A stretch of 64,000 nucleotides of DNA. Source: Cladopsammia gracilis (lineage: Eukaryota; Cnidaria; Anthozoa; Scleractinia; Dendrophylliidae). The first letter of the stretch is position 1; the number at the start of each line of letters is the position of its first letter. The stretch lies in NCBI GenBank assembly GCA_022457155.1, contig JAJGOT010000273.1, forward strand, positions 935,001-999,000. Direction: 5' to 3'. Positions 56,339 to 64,000 of this stretch are shown here, piece by piece. The translations under genes and the position numbers were made by a program. Below the pieces are notes generated by a model, which worked only from the letters and a program-made list of their open reading frames with translations, had not been told where the DNA came from and made no database searches.

Positions 56339-58196
56339 GATGCCCTGACGAAGATGGCGGAGCCAAGGGATTTGAGAACACTTCCACACCTGCCAAAAAA
56401 AAAACAATAAATAGTTACAAAATAATATCCGAACTCTTAAAACAGTGGAAGCTGTTGTTCAAAAGCTGTTGTTCGTAAAAAAGAGTGCTTCACCTTCCGA
56501 CGGCATCGCTGCGACTTTGTTGGTGTTTAGCTCAACTGGGAGAGGACTGGGAGCAAAGCAAGCATCAAGCTTGGTTACCAAGCTAGACGGCGCAATCCAA
56601 AATGGCGGACGAAGTAATGTTTTAAAATGAACCATACTAGAATGAGATGCAAGAAGTTTTAAGGTAATGTACAGTGAACATATCAGCAGCAGGCCATTGG
56701 TTGCAGACAGAGATTTTCTCTGATTTTTTTTCTGAATTTGATATACTGCCCCCTGTTATTGAGAATCAGGCCTTTATTTTTGACTAAACCAAGCAAGAGG
56801 CGGGTATAAGATGGGTAGCCAGTAGGCAAGCTGTTTTTCGCATTTTCCCCCGAATGTATCGATACGATGGGGTTCCACTGTTTCTCATTATTCCACTTGA
56901 ATTTGACTTCTGGGCCCAGTTATTCGAAGAGTGGGTATTAAGCTATCTACTGGATAAATCAGAGAGCGCTATCCACCTTTTTGAACAACTTGGGTCTGGT
57001 CTGATGTTTTTATGTGGACTGAATGAATTTCAAAATGGGGTATAGGGGACCCTCTTTGAACAAATGGAGATTGGTTGTAGGTTGCACCAGAACCCTTATG
57101 CCTCGGAGGGGACTCCCATATGAAAGATTTGGCAATGCTTGTTGGAAATTTTCAATTAAACCCCTAAAGGAGATCAATCTGGGCATGGCTCAAGCTTAAT
57201 TTGACCGCTTAAAGATACCATTTGAAAAAAAAAGACAAACAAACAAGAGTTGACTTTAACGATGATAGATTTTCTCATGGAGTGCTTTTATCTACTAATA
57301 GATTTTAAGGACATTCGCGCAAGGTTATGAGTTATTCATGTCAGACATGCAAAAAAATGGAGGGTCACCAACTTCGTTTCCGAGATAAGATATCTGAAAG
57401 GCGACCCTAATTTTGAAAAATTGGTCTTCCTTTCTGGATATGACCCCAATGTCTGCTAGTCTAAAAATATTGCAAATGTCTAAAATGCAACTTTCTTTCC
57501 CAAATTTTATGCGAGTAGGTCTGTTAAGCAAATTTATTCAACTGGTGATGTCCCTTTAAGGAAATCTAATTTTTAAATGACAGCATTTGTAAACTCTGAC
57601 AGCTGCAAGTTGGCAGGATTCCATGTCGCGTGGGTACAAAAATGGAAAAAAATTAAACTTCCTACTTTGAGGTTTTGTTCATTTTTTCACAATCTGACGA
57701 AAATTGGCAAAGAAAATTATCTATCAAAAAAAATTGGGGGTCACTGACCATCCAAGCCAGTTAAATCTAAGCAAAGTTAATGCAACGGCTACCAACCCGT
57801 TATGTTCTTAGATTTCGTCTCTTGCCTGCGCGCTCGTGCATGACGTAGCATGGCATTGCAACATAAATTGTGTGTGCAGTAAGGATGTGCAAAAACAATT
57901 AGTGCAAACTTCCTTAAAAGCAATGTCATAAATCTTTGCATGCTACCCTAAACATATCTTTGACGGCTAAAAGATATCGGTGTTCCTTCCTGAACACCCT
58001 AAGTGACACCAAAAGCCATAATTTACACCCCTAAACGAGACAACAACCATCCACGGCCCTTTCATATGGGAACCCCCCTCCCCCACCCCTGGGACCTTAT
58101 GCTCCTGGATCCACTAATACTGGGAGTTTAAAAAAAATTACGTAACCAAGATCCACTTACATCTAATATTTAGGTCTCAAGTGTTACCAGTATAAT
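56339..58196. promoter_or_regulatory. Divergent upstream region between IK and EFCAB11
   Basis: The IK start lies at the left edge (minus strand) and EFCAB11 at the right (plus strand). A short plus-strand ATGGCGGACGAAG at about 56601 looks like the start of a 5' exon but runs into a stop in a few codons, so I do not call it. At 56909-57006 a small inverted-repeat element has edges GGGCCCAGTTATTCGAAG and TTTTGAACAACTTGGGTC. The rest shows nothing definite. Confidence 0.45.
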
Positions 58197-58748
58197 ATGC
58201 AGAATTATATGCATCAGCGATCACATCTAAAGTCCACAGGACAAATCACAGATGAGAAGATGTGTCAAATTGCGGAGACTTTCCATAACGTAGATGAAGG
58301 AAAGAAAGGTTTCTTAACAAAAGAGGATCTTAAAGTTGCATTTGTCTCTCTCTTTGGTTATAAGCCATCAAAGAGTGAAGTTCAGCAGCTAATGGCCAAG
58401 TACCAGACACAAGAATCTTCAGTTGGTGGTCTGTTGCCAGGCAACCAAGACCTAGCCAAGACTCAAGTTGGTATGACCCAAGAACATTTCACAGAAATAG
58501 CAAAAATCAAGTTTTTGGCTGAAGATCCTGATGATGAGATTCGGCAGATGTTTATTGCATTTGACACAAAGTGTCAAGGTTTTATCACACTGGATATTGC
58601 AAAAAAAGTGTTTCTGCAAGTTGCTCCATTTTTGGACTCGGTTACTGTTGAGAAGTTGTTTCGAGAGGCAGACACTGATCGAGATGGAAGAGTGAGTTAT
58701 AGGGATTTTGAATTTATAATGAAATACAGCATGGACGATGAACTCTAA
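58197..58748 (+). CDS. EFCAB11: EF-hand calcium-binding domain protein 11-like, intronless, 183 aa
   Basis: A single uninterrupted frame runs from ATG to TAA. The protein aligns along its length with vertebrate EFCAB11 (about 163 aa): GFLTKEDLKVA, LFGYKPSKSEV, DDEIRQMFIAFDT with GFITLDIAKKVFLQVAP, and READTDRDGRVSYRDFEFIM. There are four EF-hand-like helices. Only the last loop, DTDRDGRVSYRD, has a near-canonical calcium-binding pattern; the loops at about residues 33-44 and 122-133 lack key acidic side chains. The cellular role of the family is poorly defined, and I add none. AATAAA follows 30 bases after the stop. The vertebrate gene is split by introns, so this copy is either a naturally intronless gene or an intact retrocopy; no A-tail or target duplication is evident. 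A TTTAG acceptor-like site at 58173 leaves open a 5' exon. Confidence 0.85.
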   Translation: MQNYMHQRSHLKSTGQITDEKMCQIAETFHNVDEGKKGFLTKEDLKVAFVSLFGYKPSKSEVQQLMAKYQTQESSVGGLLPGNQDLAKTQVGMTQEHFTEIAKIKFLAEDPDDEIRQMFIAFDTKCQGFITLDIAKKVFLQVAPFLDSVTVEKLFREADTDRDGRVSYRDFEFIMKYSMDDEL

Positions 58749-58778
58749 AAAAGTATATATCATCTTGTATTCTTTGAA

Positions 58779-58784
58779 AATAAA
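58779..58784 (+). terminator. Poly(A) signal of EFCAB11
   Basis: AATAAA lies 31 bases past the TAA stop codon, in an A/T-rich 3' end. Confidence 0.65.
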
Positions 58785-59414
58785 TATGAAAATTAAGAAA
58801 TGTTCTGCATATACATTAAGAAAAAGTTTATATAAAAAGATTTAAAACAGTTAATATTTCAATATTGGTTTTACTTCAGTCCGTCCTTATCTTTATTGAA
58901 CTAGGCTGGAGAAAAGAAAATGCTGTCAAATGAGGTGTAAAACAATGAGGATGAAAATTGGGCAACCATTGCATAGCTAGATACAGCTGTCGGGGCTTTG
59001 CACCACCTCTTGTTAGCTTGTATTACTTGCGCAGTTCTTCTGCTATGAGTGATATATAAATTACTTCATGGGCAGTGCGGGCGTATGGTATTTAACACGA
59101 GTTGGTGATAGCGATGTCAGGAATTGAACGCACGAGCGCAGCGAACGAGTGAGATTTCTGATACAAACCAATGAGTGCGTAAATGCCGTACAAAGCACTG
59201 CCCATGCTGTAATTTGTTTATTTTATACATTTGTGATTGGACAAAATGTTTTTTTTTTTTACATGTGAGAAAGTCGTTTCGCCATTCTGATTGGCTGCGA
59301 ACCCTGAACAGGGTTTTCACACGCCAAATTTCAATAGAAAATGTCAAGTATGAAATAAAGCCACATGAGCGACCACTCAAAACACAAAGCCATGGTGGTT
59401 GCTTACGAGTGCAG

Positions 59415-59690
59415 TCCACAGGGGGTCATAACTTTGAATCATGTGAACCTGTAGTAATTCCAATGCACAGAGCACCTATCGGACCACAGGGTTCATAACT
59501 TTGAATCATATGAACCTGTAGTAATTCCAATGCACAGAGCACCTATCAGACCACAGGAATCTTAACTTTGAATCATATGAACCTGTAGTAATTCCAATGC
59601 ACAGAGCACCTATCAGATCACAAGGGGTCTTAACTTTGAATCATATGAACCTGTAATAATTTCAATCTACAAAGCACCTATCACATTGCA
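59415..59690. repeat. 67-bp tandem repeat, four copies
   Basis: Units beginning near TAACTTTGAATCATATGAAC recur at about 59427, 59494, 59561 and 59629. They share CTGTAGTAATTCCAATGCAC and AGAGCACCTATC, and the last copy is more diverged. Confidence 0.85.
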
Positions 59691-59774
59691 AAATATTACA
59701 TCTTAAGTTTTAATGCAAGGGACAAAATTTCCATTTTATTGTTTGGACTTGTACTGTAACAGATACCTCATCCC

Positions 59775-60175
59775 CGCTAAATTTCGCGATTTTCGCGTTT
59801 TGGAAAAAATCGCGAAAATTACATTGTAATACTCGTGAAAAAAAGAGATCGCGAAATTGAATACCATATTATACTGTATAAGAAAATAATACATAAGTTA
59901 TAAAGGTTAAGGAAATCTTCGGCCTTTTGACTCAAGAACCTCAACATTGACGACGCCACCTCGTAAAAGTAGAAAGCACGTATAAACTCTTAATATTCCT
60001 CTCGGTAAGTGTTCTATATAGCTTTTTTTGTGAACATTCTTTTATGGCTTGGGAGATTAAAGAAATGGAAACATCGCGAAATTAAATACACTTTTGTTTA
60101 CTTTTTACCTGAAATCGCGAAAATTAATACCCGCGAAATACAGCTCCCACATTTTCGCGAATAAAGGTAATAAGA
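59775..60175. mobile_element. ~400-bp inverted-repeat element rich in TTTCGCGA motifs
   Basis: The left part has AAATTTCGCGATTTTCGCG and the right part GAAATCGCGAAAATTAAT with CATTTTCGCGAATAAAGG, arranged as inverses. There is no coding content. Confidence 0.5.
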
Positions 60176-60717
60176 ATAAGGTAATTCACTGTGCGTCTGT
60201 AGGGACGTAGAAATATGGGCAAGTGATCGCTTACCAGAAGTTAAAAACAATACAGAAATTAAAAAATTACCCAGAGTTGAAAATGGTTGGGGATGCTTAC
60301 GGGTGGTTTGGACTAGTATAGTATAGTAATTTGACTGGACAGGACAGGTATCGCATATGGAGGGTTGACCGTATCAGCTTGGCTCTTTGAGCTGGCGAAG
60401 AAGAACCCATCCATTTTCCTACCAACATTTAAATGGCTTGAAAATCGTACCTATTTCTGCCGCACATACCTATATAGCTTATTTAAGGGAGTATCCCCTG
60501 CCCCACCCGGGAGAAGAACTAATTTTATCGCCAACTGTGGCTGTCTTGTTGCAACGGAGGGTTTTTCCGGCTGATCTTTCTTTAGCTCCTGCTCTGCATC
60601 AGAGTCCGCTCGACTGACTGAAAACGGTCAGCTAGCATTCTAGAGCAACTGGATCCAATTGAACTTGGTCATCACGTTAGATTTCTCCTGATCAGGGGCA
60701 CACTACGAGTCAAGTTC

Positions 60718-60748
60718 ATCAACAACAACAACAACAACAACAACAATT
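60718..60748. repeat. (CAA)n microsatellite
   Basis: About nine CAA units. Confidence 0.85.
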
Positions 60749-61402
60749 TATTTTTAAAATAACAAAACAAAATATAGTAGCAACCCGCAAATAACTAGAG
60801 TTAATCGTGGCGGGTTGCTGCGCACTAAACAGTTACAGAACTTCACTATACATGATAAATGAATAACAGTAGATAAGAAAATAAGGAATGGATAATTTAT
60901 GATTAGTTACAACAACAAATAAATTAATTAATAATAGAAATAAATAAATAAATTAAGGAGAAGGGGTAATAAAATGCAGATTAAATTAATTAAGTGTTTT
61001 AAAATTACGAAGACTGGTACAAAGAAATTCCGGACATCAACATAGATATCCTCACTCTCCAAGACCTCCAATAGTAATCTGTGTAACTTGGACTTAAAGC
61101 ATGATTTTGATGATTTAAGGCCGCGGTTTTAAGAGAGATTTGTACAGCTACCATTTTCGACCTGTTATGAGCTGTAAATTCAACGGGCTGCGAGTATAAG
61201 GAATAAAATCCGAAAAAATCCGAAATCTCCGAAAAGGTTAGCTCAAGAATTATTTTCAAAACTATTTTCCTCCCGAATGTTTTAGCTGAACTTTCTGAGA
61301 ACCAAAAGTTGCATTTTTCATGCTCTCGAAAACGCCAGGCGTGGTATTTAGGGTATGAAAACATTTTTATCAAATTGTTATCTGAAAATCTGAGGGCGGC
61401 AT

Positions 61403-61911
61403 CACAGGGAGCCCAAACGCTTTATCGGCTGTAACATAATCATTTAATAAAATATTGTTATTTACCTGTTTTCCTGTGTCTTTTTTAGTCGTTTTGAAAG
61501 CGATTTGAATCAGAGCGAAGACGGTTGACCTTGCATACAAGTTTCAAATATTATCTTGTCTGCCGCTTCGTAAATACCACGTGCCTATTACGTCTCAAGT
61601 TTCCATTATTATTAACTCGAGCTCCCATTATTATTAACTATTAACTCTCCTCGGGGGAGAATCTCGGATTTCAATTTAAGAGTTAATAGTTAATAATAAT
61701 GGGAGCTCGATAATGGAAACTTGAGACGTAATAGGCGCGTCGTATTTACGAAGCACAAGATAATATTTGAAACTTGCGTGCAAGGTCAACCGCCTTCGCT
61801 CTGATTCAAATCCCTTCCAAAACGACTCAAAAAGACACAGGAAAACAGGTAAATAACAATATTTTATTAAATGATTATGTTACAGCCGATAAAGCGTTTG
61901 GGCTCCCTGTG
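61403..61911. repeat. ~510-bp foldback with ~235-245-bp arms
   Basis: The left arm from CACAGGGAGCCCAAACGC to TTAACTATTAACTCT pairs with the right arm from AGAGTTAATAGTTAATAAT to GCGTTTGGGCTCCCTGTG, with a ~30-base centre around CTCGGGGGAGAATC. Arms differ by a few substitutions and one 8-base indel (GTTAATAA). There is no gene inside. Confidence 0.85.
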
Positions 61912-62252
61912 GCGGCATGACAATCCCCAACAGCTATTTGGCGAAACGATTCTTGGGTGCCCCTGATTTCTCCACGTTAAAGGCGTTAAAGTATCAGACG
62001 TCTCCCTGTATTCTTCTGAATCACTAGTAATATTTAAAATGAATTAACCAATTGATCTTGGTCGATCATGAAGGTCATCACGTTAGATTCTCCGCGACGT
62101 TCTAGTGGCGGACGTCTCGTTAGTAACATCAATTAATCATCGAAACCAATTGAACTTGGCGGCCATCATGAAGGTCATCTCTTCAGTTATATTTTAACAT
62201 GTTCAAGTGTCAGATGTCGTTCTAGATTCTTCGCTAGTAACATTTAACATAC

Positions 62253-62387
62253 ATTTCCAGACATATTTCTCCTCTTTGCAGTGGGACTTGGGTATGTAAA
62301 ACACGTCATCAATTGAAAATAATTTTCTCAACTCGTTAAATTCCTCGCTGAAGTCTTGTTCCTGCGAGCTTTGTTTTTCAATTGTTG
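62253..62387 (-). other. Possible orphan exon (open frame without start)
   Basis: Between an acceptor-like CTGAG (62388) and a good donor GTATGT (62252), the minus strand is open for 44 codons with exon-like composition: SSQEQDFSEEFNELRKLF, then DDVFYIPKSHCKEEKYVWK. I do not recognise the family, and no partner exon is visible in the window. It could be chance in this AT-rich sequence. Confidence 0.2.
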
Positions 62388-63103
62388 CTCAGAAAGGGAA
62401 TTGCAGTGCAAAGAAAGTTTCCCTCCAACATAATCTGAATGAGACCGAGTTCGCTTTTAAATACCTTTTGCTTGTTGGACTTTGAGGAATCTGCTAAATT
62501 TCACTAATTACTTTACTTTTTTCATCCTCGCTGTAGATTTTATTTCCTTCCTTTGTATTCTCCCCAGCATTCCCAGCTGATAACCCCACTTCCTCTACAC
62601 AGAACACTCAGTCATTTACTTTCTTTTCACTTCTTTTGACGCCTGCATTTTCACCAAAAAAAGGAAAACCCTACAACTTGAAGCCACTAAGGCTGTTTAA
62701 TAGCCACTGTTTGTTGCATACTGACAACTTGCAGTTAAACTTTCCATAACGTCGCTTGCAACATGAATTGGCAAAATTCATTTCCATTTTTGGGGCTCGT
62801 TTTTCCATATTATTTGGGGCATGCGCACAACGCAATATTTCGACAGCTTTTGAAGGAGAAAAAGCTAAACCAGCTTGACTTAATATTTTTTCTTTTTCTC
62901 TCCTTTTACAAAACAACGGCTAAAAAAAGTCAAAATTCCACAAGAATGGCAATTCTGATTTCTTGACCGCCTGTCACGAAATGTCAAATTTCATGAACTG
63001 TAATCCACTTCCATCCTTGCAATCCTGCACTTAATCTTCAATTTACTGTTTCTGTTTTACTCTATAACATCTTTTTGTTCAATTAGTTGTATAGAGCAGT
63101 TTT

Positions 63104-63661
63104 AGAGCAGTTTTCATTTGAGTGTCGTAAAACCAAAACCAAAGTAATTACTCTGACCAATCACGGAACTCGCAGACAATCCGATGAACCAATCAGAACT
63201 CGAAGCAAATACATGCAGCCGGCACCAAGCGCGGGAAAACGCGTTGCGAGCAAATCACGATTGGTTTTTGTTTTACTTCTGATTGGTTGAGAAAATGGCG
63301 CGAGATTTTTTAGCCAATCACAAGGCGTAGCAATGCAAAACCAAAGCAATTACGAAATTACTTTCGACACTCAATTGAAAACTGCTCTAAATGGAGTGTC
63401 GTAAAACCAAAACCAAAGTAATTACTCTGACCAATCACAGCAGTCGTAAACAATCCAATGAACCAATCAGAGCTCGAAGCAATTACATGTCGGCGGCGCC
63501 AAGCGCGGGAAAACGTGTGCGAACAAATCACGATTGGTTTTGGTTTTACTCCTGATTGGCCGAGAAAGTGGCACGAGAATTTTTAGCCAATCACAAAGCG
63601 TAGCATTGCAAAATCAAAGCAATTGTGTAATTACTTTCGACACTCAATTGAAAACTGCTCT
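63104..63661. mobile_element. Two adjacent copies of the AGAGCAGTTTTCAATTGAG element
   Basis: Copy 1 (63104-63388) has both ends; copy 2 (about 63394-63661) lacks the outermost bases of its left end. Both carry GTCGTAAAACCAAAACC and AAGTAATTACTCTGACCAA and the matching inner inverse. They match 47027-47505 without its nested insertion. Confidence 0.75.
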
Positions 63662-63894
63662 ATTTGGTGGCATTTGATTATATAACATGGGAATAAAAGC
63701 GAAATTTTGTTATTTCGGAGAGACAATGTCCCCTTTATATAAACATGATTAAAATGTAAAAACGTTCTCTGGTCAAAATAGTTTTTAAAATGTGCTTTCG
63801 GTTACCTAACTGTAGCCTTTGACGAATGGCTAAACTATCCGTAGCCTACAGGTACTGGGTAGCCGAAAGTTCCCTTTTGTTGTAAAAATTTCCA

Positions 63895-63991
63895 TATATA
63901 AAACGCTGAGGGAGAAGTGAAAATATTTTAAAACAAGAAGAAGAAATCGCTTGGAGGTGAAAATTTCCGTCGATTTTGCGAGTGAAATTTC
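63895..63991 (+). promoter_or_regulatory. Possible promoter and noncoding first exon at the right edge
   Basis: A TATATAAAA string (63895-63903) is followed about 90 bases later by a donor-like TTTCGTAAGTTT at the window end. This fits the start of a plus-strand gene beyond the window but is only a weak motif-level case. Confidence 0.2.
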
Positions 63992-64000
63992 GTAAGTTTC

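Noticed and set aside
56601..56630. ATGGCGGACGAAG as a first exon of EFCAB11
   Set aside because: The frame stops after a few codons, and the only donor-like site gives a phase that does not match the acceptor-like site at 58173.

Overview
The window is eukaryotic and looks like part of an invertebrate metazoan genome. It is AT-rich, its genes are split into many short exons with GT/AG borders, and most of the sequence is introns packed with small transposons. The gene complement (dCMP deaminase, the RED/IK splicing factor, EFCAB11, a PDZ protein) and the repeat landscape (many short inverted-repeat elements, hairpins, CAGGG-ended hAT-like families, a CR1/jockey-like LINE fragment) suggest a cnidarian, probably an anthozoan such as a stony coral. 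That taxonomic guess is inference.

Layout. 1-3501: the end of a composite repeat, consisting of a 36-bp minisatellite followed by a 2.37-kb unit with terminal inverted repeats. 5707-16487, minus strand: a four-exon gene for a 256-residue protein with an N-terminal Shroom-like PDZ domain; intron 1 holds a 1,155-bp unit present twice in tandem. 16488-17043: a short shared upstream region leading head-to-head into DCTD (dCMP deaminase, three exons, plus strand, 17044-19500). 23087-56338, minus strand: IK (RED), a spliceosomal B-complex protein. I could assemble 22 exons in consistent phase, giving 571 residues in total. Its introns carry most of the mobile DNA, including an 8.7-kb nest of elements at 35017-43727. 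58197-58748, plus strand: an intronless EFCAB11-like EF-hand gene, lying head-to-head with IK. 58749-64000: no convincing gene, but tandem repeats, a large palindrome and related inverted-repeat elements; there may be an orphan exon near 62.3 kb and a TATA-like promoter at the right edge.

The genes do not form a pathway. DCTD serves thymidylate synthesis, IK/RED serves pre-mRNA splicing, the PDZ protein is probably a cortical or actin-linked scaffold, and EFCAB11 is a small calcium-binding-like protein. They are arranged as two head-to-head pairs (PDZ gene/DCTD and IK/EFCAB11), with DCTD and IK convergent.

The most unusual structure is a composite seen twice (once cut by the window edge). 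Two direct copies of a ~2.1-2.4 kb unit, each ending in the inverted terminus GGCCTGGCGCACGCTACTGG, flank a 36-bp minisatellite. At 35419-43598 the whole assembly is bounded by the 4-bp repeat AACG. This suggests that it inserted as one piece. It sits inside an older hAT-like element with a perfect 8-bp target duplication, and it has itself been invaded by at least three other elements.
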